This document shows positions 12,201 through 25,600 of a stretch of 64,000 bases of DNA, piece after piece (position 1 is the stretch's first letter; each line of letters opens with the position of its first letter). The translations under genes and the position numbers were made by a program. The stretch is taken from contig CM017571.1 in assembly GCA_007844125.1 (NCBI GenBank), positions 30,716,856 to 30,780,855 of the forward strand, given 5' to 3'. This DNA comes from Sinonovacula constricta (lineage: Eukaryota; Mollusca; Bivalvia; Cardiida; Solecurtidae). The notes under the pieces are model-generated. The model had not been told where the DNA came from and did no database searches. It worked only from the letters and a program-made list of their open reading frames with translations.

Positions 12201-15200
12201 AACAGTATTTAGAGCTGTACATAATGCTGCTATACCTGGCTAGAACACAATCAACAAAAAAAACTTTATAAACAAAGAAGAAGTCAGAAGATTTTTCCTG
12301 AAAAACAGGGACAGGCCTTTGGGAAGGGGAAAACGTTTGAGGTACATTGTTAAAAAAGGGCGGAAAATGTGGATGTTTAACTTTTTATTCGCTATCATAT
12401 ATCATGCATGTGTATAACAATACTGTCTCTCTATTTTACTTCTTCTTGAACTCCTCCACTAGAGTATCATAGTCCAGTTCACTCATGCTACCAATGAACA
12501 GATTTAAATGGTTATTTTCATTTCTATTTTCTAAGGAGGTGTTTTAAACATCCCTGTCAATATAAGGTAAATAAATACCCGATTCAAAATTGAGATGTGA
12601 ATAAAAAATGATATATTATAGTACTGAACTTGGTTGGTCCTTTTAGGGAAATTTTAGCTATTAATATGGCTGGTCCTTTGGGAAACTTAAACTAGAAGCA
12701 AAGGGCAAGTGAGCTAGAAATTATAGTTATTTTTTGTCATTTTCTTTTCTTCCTTTTTTGTTTTGTTTTTAGAAATATATTTCTGCAACACAATTATGGT
12801 CAATATATTGAGCTTCAGCAAGGTTGAAGACCCTAGACAAATGTTTGGGCAGAACCACCGTCGCACAGCAGTTCAGGAGTAAAAAGTGACCACTCAGCCA
12901 CGGGCACCCTACTCTTATATTTTTTTAATTCTGAATGGTCAATAACAATATATGTAGCTCTAGTTTCCACATAACTTCTTTTAAGTTACCCACTGTAAAA
13001 GACAAAATAGCAAGGAAGATGGAACAACTCTACGTTATTGTTTGTTTTTGCAAAACAACCAAAAATAAATAACAACGGGTGATGAAATATTTCTCTATTT
13101 AGCCCAGTGTTCACAACTTCACCAAACCTTCTTACAATCTAGGTCATGTTGACAGCTGAGAGCAGGTCAAGGCCACTATAAGGTCAAGGTAACAGTATCT
13201 CATGCACATTGCATGGGCCTGGTGCAATCACTGCCTGATCCTATGATCCAGCAGACGTGGGGTAGTGCGCTACCTACACTTAGAGTACTTTACATTGACT
13301 GCTGACTGTAGCTGTACTAGGGTTCATAATCTGTGACAACATGGCTTTGTTATTGTTGTACAGGTCAAACTTGTGTTTTCATTCTATTTAAAGTTGTAAA
13401 CAAAACTTAAATTAATGGAATGAAAATCATTTTTCTTTGCTGGTTGTAAATCTCTTTGACTGACAGCTTATAAGCTGTCTAATATAATTTTTTCCCCAAT
13501 TTAAATCAAGAGATTAATTAAAACAAAGAGAGAAAAACATCTGTTTTGCCAGCTATTCTGATGCAAAAGTGCAACAATGCCTACTTGATCATATTCCAAC
13601 TTAAACATTTGTTTATTTCACTAAAACAAAGGGTCCAGTTGATCTCACTGTTGTGAATATTTCCATTTTTAAAATGGAATTTAGGTACATTAATCTGACA
13701 ACAAACCACCAGGAATGTCCTACTACCATTAGCCATTAGCTATCAGCATTTTCCCACATGACTGTGACCTGGCTGAAGGTTTGTTTGTTGGGTTTATCAT
13801 CCCACAACGGTTTTTCAGTTATCTGGAGACAGTGTCCACTTACAGCAGATATGGTGCTGCCTTCACTGTGTATAGCATGCTGTGAACACCTGGTATTTTA
13901 CTATACCCAGTCATATTATCCTGACACCAGGCCAACCAGTCGTTGAACTACCCTTGTATCTGCTTCAGTGTTAGCAAGGGAGTTGACTACTTTGGTATGT
14001 CCCGGCCCTGAGATCGAACCAAGGGCCTCCTGAACCTAAAGCCTACTCGCGACCAGGTCCAGTCCTGACTAAATGTTATCAACAGTCCCCTTAACAATTA
14101 ACTTGCTTAGTTGAAAAGTAGTCACATACTATTTCCAAGCAACTAAGATTTTGTATCCATTGTAAAATGAAAGGGCTGCAAGCACTGGGGTATTCACTAG
14201 GTCGAAAAAGTAGTCCCATTTTAATACAATGAAAACCAGTAAAGATAAACTGATGTACATTTTTTGTGTTAGATAAACAGCTCCATCTTAAACTATATAA
14301 TGTCGTGTTCATTGAAGTGGACATTAGATAAATGGAAGGTTAAGGGTTGAGGACTAAGATGGAAGAGGTAATTGGAAGAGGTAATCTCTATCTTCCTGTG
14401 CTGGTTGGTTGTTATGTACATAAAGTAGTTAATTTTGTGTTGCATTTCATAGCCAAATTTATATCAAGTTTAAACAGGCGGGACATACCATTGTGAAGAT
14501 TTGATGTGGGTTTTTTTTAAACTGTTCAAGGATTTTAACTGCATACTGCTTTTCAATTAACACCCTATAATGTTAATACTTGAGCTATTTCTTGTCTAGG
14601 AATAGTTGATCTTTGTTGGGTTAGCTGGTTTTATCAAAACAGTAACACTGCTAATGCAGCTAATCCAAACATGTAGCAGGTTAAGAGTTCATATAATTTA
14701 TTTCTGTTTAGAAATACATCATTTCAGAACAATTAATGGTCAATAAAGCCACATCCAGCCATTTTGGCAAAGTAAGAACAAAGAAAAATGTAGAAAAATG
14801 TAGAATAACTGGTGCATCACAGGTCAGTTGGAAAACATTCCACATGAAGTGTTTGGTCCTGAAAGGGACTCAACCCCAACCAATGAGAGGCAAGCAGTGA
14901 GAAAATACAAGACCTAACTCAGTCACTTTATGGGCTCGAGAGAGTTATTGTTATCTACCTTCATCTATTTCAAGTACTGAAGAAATACAGCTCAAGATAA
15001 GGAGTGAACAAAATTATACAGTAGCAATATATTTAAGTTTTTAAAATAAATCCTGTATTGCAGGTACTCCTTACATCTAACCTGAAGGAGTCCAATGAGT
15101 GGCAATGATTTGGAAGTTAACTGAATCAGGTGTTATTAGAATAAAGCATGACAAAATCTCTTGGGGGTGCCCATGGCCAAGCAGTTTGTAGCTTGCAGAT

Positions 15201-18200
15201 TGTAAATCCTCATCCCCTCACAGCATGGGTTTGAAACCCAGTCAGGCGAGACCTTTCAAGGGGGAGGTTTTCTTCCAAGTAACCTGCTGTGTGCTGGTGG
15301 TTCTAGCCAGACACAAAATGGCCATATTTGTGTTGGTGCATTGTAACATAAACAAATAAAACCTTTAATCTATTTGAAGCTCTGTAACATAATCACCAGT
15401 CTGGAATCCAGGTACTCATGATGACCGAACATGACAACAGACTTAAGGTTAGACGTATCCTGATCTATTGACTTGTATGAAAAAGCAATGTTTATCTTGG
15501 CATATAACCCTCTCATGGTTTGTAACTGCCTGTTATCATATCATAGGTGTAAGGGCTCTTAGGGATCATGCAGTGATTTTGTGAAGATAAAATAACACAG
15601 AATGGTGAAATAGAGGATCTGATATGAGTGTTCATTAGATACTGAAAATATTAAACAAGTTGGATGAAATGATACGAAACGAGGTTCTTAATATTTTCAG
15701 TATCTAATGAGCACGAATATTAGATTCTATTTATCACATAACCAAAACACCAGCTGTTTTTGTTTACAATGCATAATCTCTTTATAGTATGAACAGTCGG
15801 CCTTGACATGTGTAATTTGGTTTGGAAGAATCCACACAAAAGATAGTTCCAGTCTTTACTCGACTATTTTCCACACAAAGGGAACAGATTCGTTTACAAC
15901 ATGACTAAAATGTTATCCTTTCATTAATTAAAGTGAAATTGGGAATAGGATTGGGATTAGCCGGCATTTTTGCCGATACTGAGCAGCGGCATTTCTATCA
16001 TTATAGCACAGGGGCACTTATGAGGTGCCCAGGGGCTGAACCCGGCCGGTCCATTATACTGACACCGACGAGTCAGGCGTAATGCTGTCCCCTTAGCCCC
16101 GAGCTTTAGGAGGGAAGCCACTACTACCAACTTTAAAGTCTTTGGTTTGACCCGGCCGGGGTTCGAACCCACGACCACCCGATCCGCAAGCCGACGCTCT
16201 ACCACCAGAGCTATTGCGGCCGGTAAAAAAATGAAATTGTCCAACAAAATGCATAAAATGGCGACAACAAAGTGATTGGGAAATGGCATATACACCACAC
16301 ATACTTAATGACGTCACACTATGACAAAGACGTCACACTACGATAACTAACTAGTGAGTTACCAAAAATAACGCATGAGTGTTACCTCACACTCGCGTGG
16401 TAGGTTATCTGATAAAAATATTTTCAAAATGTGTCATAAAGTGCTCTTGTGAAGAGAATATATTTTAAAAGGTAAAATATTTATCTTTCATATGATATTA
16501 ATGCAATGGCCCCAACTGTTATTGGTGGAAGATCATTCTTTTTATTTTTTAACTTGAAATTCAATGTTTAACATTTGTTCTATTGTTTTCCCTAAATGAA
16601 TATATTGTAACTTGACACATGTACTGTGCTGCAAATGACCTGAAGTATTTCAGGACATTGGAGCCAGAAAGTTAAACAATCTTCAACAATTTGTTCCACC
16701 TTACAGGAAATTTTCAGACATGACTTTCCCACACATTTTAAGGATAAAATTCTTTCTTTTTAATATAACATACTTTAACAAAAAACACTTTCAACAAATT
16801 AATCTTTCATACAATGTGAGTCTGTAATTTAACTTGTTTCTGAAAGGATATACTTTTCTTCTATCAAAACTTATTCAAAATGTTCAAAATTAATTTTTTT
16901 GTCAAACAGGTCCTGTTATCTATAACACATTACAAGACGTTGGCCATTTTTTTCCAGGAAAAAATCTAAGGTCTTGAATCATTCGCTGAAATGCATGTTG
17001 ATGGGTAAACAGAAGATTATTCTAACTACAAGTAGGTTTTAATATTTTACAGGAGAAGGTATAATCTTAAGATTTTTTCAGAAGTGAAATGAAAAATTCC
17101 TTTTTTTAATTTGTATTTTAATAAAATAATAAAAAGGTGTTTTCTTACATTTGTTTTTAAGAAATGTTTAACCTTTGTTAAATAGATGTATGTATATGGT
17201 ATTATTTGCAGACAGCAGAGTTTGCCTCTGAATTAAGTTAGAATAGGCTTTGGTTGACCTAACAATGTAAGCTTAGGTACATTTATAGCCTTAGATTACC
17301 GCACATGAAAACCAGGAGAGTTTACCTCCCTATTAAAACTTAGTCTTCAACATAGCATGATCGGCCTTAATAAAAAAAAAAAAATACTTCCCATTAGCAG
17401 AATTACATTCCACTGACAGAAAATATGTTGTTTTTCCAATAAGCTCTGTTGTTAAATTAAACCATGCCCTCTTTAACAGGGCACATTTCCTATTTATAGA
17501 CAGAGTGATACTGACACATTTCCTATTTATGGACAGAGTGATACTGACACATTTTATGTTTATAGAGAGAGTGATACTGTGTCATGTTAACACCACAATG
17601 CCACACAAGCAATGACTGTTGTAACCTCATCACAAGAATGCAGAGAATACAGAGCATCTAAATTAAAGAAGAAAACATGAAGCCTCATGAAGGCATAATT
17701 GATACTGGTGTTTAGGCTGAAGTGGAGAGGTTTTAAGGACAGATCACACCATCATCACACCCTGGCTGAGTGTTACATGTCCCCAAGGTTGGGTGCACGT
17801 AACATTACATCAATCAGTATGATTGCTTTAATCTTATAAGGTTTCATATTGTTTTTAACTCAAGAGAAAATATATATTTGAGAAAATAAAAAATGAAGTT
17901 AATAATAATATAAAATAAAGAGAAAATATCTAAACTCATTATGTTTAAAGTTATACAGTGATGATAACTATGTTTTAATTAAATTAACAGACAACTAAGT
18001 CCAAATTATGCAAATTGACATTTTAATTTAACCTTCAAATTGCTGCATTTTGTTTAAAACCCAGGTAAAAAAATAAGTTTATTTGCTTACATAATTTTAC
18101 ATTTTGCAAGTAAGGGTTAATATACACGTTTATTTATAAAGACTGAGCAATATAAATATTTTAACACCAGGCTAACAGTTAAACAAGTGATGAATGGTGA

Positions 18201-21200
18201 CAAAAACAACAACAGCCAGACAGCTCAGTCTTTCTCTCAAAAACATTCACAGACAGCTAGCACAATCCCAAGTAGACAGATACAAACAGAGACGGTCTGA
18301 CAGAGAACCAAGATTATGATACACACATTCATGATATCAACATGAGCCCAGTCCCCTAATCATGATAGCAACTGCACACTGCAAATAGGAGTACAGCAAG
18401 GTAAACAAGTTCATTCACAACTGCTTTACAGACCCAGACAGTAGTACGTTAGACTGCTGTATGACAAACAAGGCCTAGTAACACTGGAGATATCAGCTGA
18501 TAGAGGTTACTATCTAGAGTGAATGCCACTCATCTGTTGTCAGCAGGTATAAATAGCTGAACATGTTCTGTTTTTAGAGCTATATTCAGGATGGTCTTTA
18601 TATATAACTACAAGTCAAGGGCTGAGCCAGCATTTTTTTTAGAGAACTTGTGGAGATGGGAGACATTTTTATGGGGGAAAGCATTGGCTGTTATTTGTGG
18701 TTTCTTAATTCTATTGGGGAAAAGAGGCAAACTTTTAAAAAACCATTTAACATTAAAGATTATGAAACATTTTGCTGTGTTCAATATTTAATAAACTGAA
18801 AAGGCAATCACTTTTAGAGGTGGATCAAATAAAATAAAATTGACAGCCATAATCTTGCTACAGTCATTTTATAATCACAATACCAAAATACCCAAAACAA
18901 GAATTGTCACTGGATATTTGGCCCCGAAAAAGCAGTGACCTTAAATATGACCTTGAGTATTTTATGACCTTAACCTTTATGCATGCACTTGTAAATGTTA
19001 CACATGACACACTTCTAAGACGTGTAAGATGGTGATATTTTGATTGAAGTACATTGCGTTAAGTTACCAGAAGACTATTTTTTCAAGGAATAGGTTCATG
19101 TTTCAACTGGTTTTGAACCTAGTGCTCTGCAAAGGCTGCAATCTTTTTTACATTCTCATTGAAACATGAAATACCTGTGCAGGTGTGATACATATCAGAT
19201 AAAATTTGCCAATAATATAACTGATAATCAAATGAGTGCGAGACGGTATACTGTGTGCTGTGATGTATTTTAACACTGATTTTATAGGCTTATTACATTT
19301 ATAATGTATTCACATTAAGGTAGCAATTCGTGACCAATGATATTGACTGATACATATGCCGATCAGAGAATAAACAACAGAGTTTGTCAGACATGTTATT
19401 ACTGATTTTTTTTAAATACACTGCAGCGACCAATTATGATCATTAGAGCAAGCTCCAGCTATTTCGATGGAGAAAGACCCCAAACAAATGTCTGGGTAGA
19501 ACCACCGGTGCACCGCAGGTCAGCTGGAAGACCTTTCCACATTAAGTCCTTCGCGCGAACAGGACTTGAACCTATGTGGTGAGAGGCTAAGGGGTTAGAG
19601 GAGTAACAAGTCTGCGACTCTACCACTACACCACAGGCGCCCCTAATTGTTAATGAACTAAGGGTATGGTTAGTTAAGTTCTATATGAACAAAAGCGGAT
19701 TACATATGCTAAAATCCACAAATTTAGGTAAGACCCAGACGGTTATAGACAATTTATGCACTTGAGCGGAGCTCCTGGTAGGAGGAGTACATCTGATCTT
19801 GTGTTGTCATATATCCAACAATTCTCATCTAAAACCTATGTTGTTGTGTTGTCATATATCCAACAATTCTCATCTAAAACCTATGTTGTGTTGTCATATG
19901 TCCAACAATTCTCATCTAAAACCTATGTTGTTGTGTTGTCATATGTCCAACAATTCTCATCTAAAACCTATATTGTTGTGTTGTCATATGTCCAACAATT
20001 TCTTATCTAAAAGCTATCTTGTTGTGTTGTTATATGTCCAACAATTCTCATCTAAAACCTATGTTGTTGTGTTGTTATATATCCAACAATTTCTCATCTA
20101 AAACCTATGTTGTTGTGTTGTCATTTATCCAACAATTCTCATCTAAAACCTATGTTGTTGTGTTGTCATTTATCCAACAATTCTCATCTAAAACCTATGT
20201 TGTTGTGTTGTCATATGTCCAACAATTCTCATCTAAAACCTATGCTGTTGTGTTGTCATATATCCAACAATTTCTCATCTAAAACCTATCTTGTTGTGTT
20301 GTTATATGTCCAACAATTCTCATCTAAAACCTATGTTGTTGTGTTGTCATATATCCAACAATTTCTCATCTAAAACCTATGTTGTTGTGTTGTCATATAT
20401 CCAACAATTCTCATCTAAAACCTATGTTGTTGTGTTGTCATATGTCCCAACAATTCTCATCTAAAACCTATGTTGTTGTGTTGTCATATGTCCCAACAAT
20501 TCTCATCTAAAACCTATGTTGTTGTGTTGTCATATGTCCAACAATTCTCATCTAAAACCTATGTTGTTGTGTTGTCATATATCCAACAATTTCTTATCTA
20601 AAAGCTATCTTGTTGTGTTGTTATATGTCCAACAATTCTCATCTAAAACCTATGTTGTTGTGTTGTCATATATCCAACAATTTCTCATCTAAAACCTATG
20701 TTATTGTGTTGTCATATGTCCCAACAATTCTCATCTAAAACCTATGTTGTTGTGTTGTCATATGTCCAACAATTCTCATCTAAAACCTATGTTGTTGTGT
20801 TGTCATATGTCCAACAATTCTCATCTAAAACCTATGTTGTTGTGTTGTCGTATATCCAACAATTCTCATCTAAAACCTATGTTGTTGTGTTGTCATATGT
20901 CCAACAATTCTCATCTAAAACCTATGTTGTTGTGTTGTCATATGTCCAACAATTCTCATCTAAAACCTATGCTGTTGTGTTGTCATATGTCCAACAATTT
21001 CTCATCTAAAACCTATGTTGTTGTGTTGTCATATGTCCAACAATTTCTCATCTAAAACATATGTTGTTGTGTTATCATATGTCCAACAATTTCTCATCTA
21101 AAACCTATGTTGTTGTGTTGTCATTTATCCAACAATTCTCATCTAAAACCTATGTTGTTGTGTTGTCATATATCCAACAATTCTCATCTAAAACCTATGT

Positions 21201-22578
21201 TGTTGTGTTGTCATATGTCCCAACAATTCTCATCTAAAACCTATGTTGTTGTGTTGTCATATGTCCAACAATTCTCATCTAAAACCTATGTTGTTGTGTT
21301 GTCATATGTCCAACAATTTCTCATCTAAAACCTATGTTGTTGTGTTGTCATATGTCCAACAATTCTCACCTAAAACCTATGTTGTTGTGTTGTCATATAT
21401 CCAACAATTCTCATCTAAAACCTATGTTGTTGTGTTGTCATATGTCCCAACAATTCTCATCTAAAACCTATGTTGTTGTGTTGTCATATGTCCAACAATT
21501 CTCATCTAAAACCTATGTTGTTGTGTTGTCGTATATCCAACAATTCTCATCTAAAACCTATGTTGTTGTGTTGTCATATGCCCAACAATTCTCATCTAAA
21601 ACCTATGTTGTTGTGTTGTCATATGTCCAACAATTTCTTATCTAAAACCTATGTTGTTGTGTTGTCATATGTCCAACAATTTCTCATCTAAAACCTATGT
21701 TGTTGTGTTGTCAAGTGTCCAACAATTTCTCATCTAAAACCTATGTTGTTGAGTTGTCATATGTCCAACAATTTCTCATCTAAAACCTATGTTGTTGTGT
21801 TGTCATATGTCCAACAATTTCTCATCTAAAACCTATGTTGTTGTGTTGTCATATGTCCAACAATTTCTCATCTAAAACCTATGTTGTTGTGTTGTCATAT
21901 GTCCAACAATTCTCATCTAAAACCTATGTTGTTGAGTTGTCATATGTCCAACAATTTCTCATCTAAAACCTATGTTGTTGTGTTGTCATATGTCCAACAA
22001 TTCTCATCTAAAACCTATGTTGTTGTGTTGTCATATATCCAACAATTCTCATCTAAAACCTATGTTGTTGTGTTGTCATATGTCCAACAATTCTCATCTA
22101 AAACCTATGTTGTTGTGTTGTCATATGTCCAACAATTTCTCATCTAAAACCTATGTTGTTGTGTTGTCATATGTCCAACAATTTCTCATCTAAAACCTGT
22201 TGTTGTGTTGTCATATGTCCAACAATTCTCATCTAAAACCTATGTTGTTGTGTTGTCATATGTCCAACAATTCTTATCTAAAACCTATGTTGTTGTGTTG
22301 TCATATGTCCAACAATTCTCATCTAAAACCTATGTTGTTGTGTTGTCATATGTCCAACAATTCTTATCTAAAACCTATGTTGTTGTGTTGTCAGATGTCC
22401 AACAATTCTCATCTAAAACCTATGTTGTTGTGTTGTCATATGTCCAACAATTCTCATCTAAAACCTATGTTGTTGGAAGTTTTCATATAAAGAATCAGTA
22501 TCAGGTATATATACATAGGATTTGGTTGAGTGTGCTCCACTTATCTGGGACTCTGCTAAGTTATTTTCAGGATGCTCA

Positions 22579-22611
<33 letters not shown>

Positions 22612-25600
22612 TTCTCTATTTGCTTTTAGCCTTCTCTAATGAAAATTAATTGGAAAAAATCAGTTATGATGACTGTAACTTGTATTTTCTTTTTTATTTA
22701 GGCTCGCTGTACAGTTTCTTTGTCCCCTTGATTTTAATTCACCATTTTTTATGATTGGTGGGATATTTGGAATTCTTCACAGAACTTTGGGACTCCCTAG
22801 ATATAAGGTTATAATCATTTGGTTAAATTGTACAAAAAAACTTAAGTTATGGCAAAAAAACAAAAAACAAAACACTCTATCATTAAACCTTAAACATGGA
22901 TAAAGGTGATAATCGACGATATGGATAAAATTTTGTTTCTCAAACGAACAAAAAACGTTAATTGTTACCAGAAATAATCACAGAACTGCTGTTTATTGTT
23001 GCCCTTAAGCTATGTGAAAACTGAAGCATAACAGCCCAGTTATAACTACAAACATTTATCTCTTATCTGTGCCATGCTGCACAGTTGGCAATTTTCAACC
23101 TTAGAAAATCATGTGACATTTGAGATCACAATATATAATGATCTGGTTAATACACTCGGAGGATGATACATATCTTTAAAAGAAATCCCCATTGTGCTTT
23201 TATATTGATTTGGAAAAAAAAGAGAACATTTATAGCGATTTATTTCACAAGTACTGTCTTATAATTAAGCTAGTGTTCAAAATCAGTTATGTTTAAATTT
23301 AAGTATAAGTTTATAAAGAAATTATCTGATATTGTTACATATACTTGATATAGACAAAATGTCTAATACCACCTGTAATGAAAAAGAAGTCTAACATCAG
23401 TTAGAAAATTCTTGCATTACTTAAATTATATTCAAGTTGAATTTTTTAAGCTCCAAAGATAGAATTGTTTTCCATGTAGATGGTTCTGCTGTCCCATAAA
23501 CTCCTGAATACTGTTCTATCTTGTGTGAAATATACATTATGACATGTTTAGAATTAGAGGCAAAACTATTAATTCTACAAAAAATCCAATATATAAATTA
23601 AATCCTCTTTTACCGTTATAATAAATTAAAGAAAACATTTATTTGTTATAAATATTTTTGAAGGTAAAAAATAATTCTCTTCACCAATTAAAAAAGAATA
23701 AGTGTTTACTTTCTCTTATAAGAAAAAAAACAAGCAAACAAAAACACACACACACAATGAGTAACTCTGTTATGCTGCCCTTCAGAGGCAATAAAACATA
23801 TGTATATTAGTTTTTCTTAACTGTCCAGTGTTATCTTTCCTACTAGCAACTCCCCATATTATAAAGCATTACTATAATGTTTCTTATAAAAAGCTTTCCA
23901 ATTTTACACAGCATTGCAATAACATTCTCTTGAAACAACTCTTATGTTATACAGAACTACCTTGTTTCCCACAAACAACTCTAGTGTTATACAGCATAAC
24001 CATAGTATGCCCCATAAATTACCCTCTTATGTTAAACAGCATTACCATTATGTCTTCAACAAACAATTGTCAAATCTTATACTACATAACCTCTGGTGTT
24101 GTACAGCTTTAGCATTATGTTTACTGTCTAATGTATAAATCAGTGCGACCAATTACAGTCAGTTACAGTTATAGCGATGTCCAGCTATTTTGGTAGAGGA
24201 AGGCTCCAGACAGTCTGCTGGAAGACTTTCCAACATCAAGTCCTTCATCCCAAACAGGACTTGAAGCCACATGGTGAAAGGCTAAGCTGTCAGAGAAGTT
24301 AAAAGTCAGCGACTCTACCACTAAGCCAGGAGCGCACCCTCTCAGGAACACAACTTAATGAAAAATCCTTTGATATTTTTAAAAGGATAAAAAAGGTTGG
24401 CACTTCAATAAGACGTTTACTGACTTTGTTCAACTTTCCTTTAAAAATTTATATAAAAAATCAAATCAAGTCAACCTTCCTTATAAAAAACATAAATTTT
24501 ATGATAATGACAGACAGTCAAATGGCTTAATTCATCCTTACTTTTTGTCCTACTTTGTAAGCTGACAATTGCACTTACCTGTAGTAAGAAGCTGAGCCAG
24601 GTAAGAGTTCTGCTGGCTGAGAGATGGTTGGCTGGTGGCGGGTGGAGGGGCAGGGACGATCGCACGGTGGGTGGGCCGACCACGCCCCTTCATAGGAGCC
24701 TGAAAGGAGAGTCCGACACTTGAATTTGAACGGAGAGTCTGACACTTAACTCATGTCTAATTAGTAGAATCATTCAAATGGGTTGAATTGAAATGAGCAT
24801 TGAAGAGACGCAAAATAAATGCCAGGGGTCGTATTCACAAAGTATAAATTTATATGAAGAAATTTTCTTCTTTTTTTATATTTTCTAAGGTATAAGAAAT
24901 GTACTTAAATTTCACTGATTAAACCATTAAATCTCAGAATTTCCTAGGACTTTTCCAAATTTAAGGAATTTTTTTAGTTTAAGAAAGAAAAAACAGCTAA
25001 GATTTCTTATGAATCTATCTCTAGAGCTTTTTGTTTGTTAATTTAAATTTTAAAATTTGATCTTATCCCTTATAGAATACAAGGTTTGAAAAGTAAGTTT
25101 AAAAAAACTTCATAGAAAGAACAATCTACATGATAATAAATGAACTATAAATTATTTTATAACAGATTAAACATTAAAATACAGAACACATTTGAGAAAC
25201 AAGCCCACAATTAGTGATGTTCATGAATACAAAAGTCAAAACATGACCCAATGACTAATACAATCTGGAACACTCTAACCTGAAAACAGTCATGCGGTCA
25301 GCTTTCAACAAAAATAAATTGGCAATTATTTGTGTTATGCAGTATGTATATTGGTTGTGTAAGGAGAAGATTGAAACACTGACGCAGGATTCATGTCTTA
25401 ACCTACTGAAGCTGCAAAATTTTCATGATGTAGGGTCATCATATTCAGGTGACAATGCCACATACCTGTTAGAGTGGGCTGATGAGGAAATGCAGAATGT
25501 AAATTATGATGAAACTGAAAGCGATTAAAAGAAAAAATTGCCTTCTGCTAGTGCTGATCTCTCATGTGCGACAGAAGAAGGGTCCTTAACAAGTGCTCAA

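Noticed and set aside
15957..16298. 113-codon minus-strand open frame
   Set aside because: It covers a family D SINE with its tRNA-like head, so it is not a protein gene.
19756..22582. Many overlapping open frames of 70-125 codons
   Set aside because: All are the same 46-bp satellite read in rotating frames.
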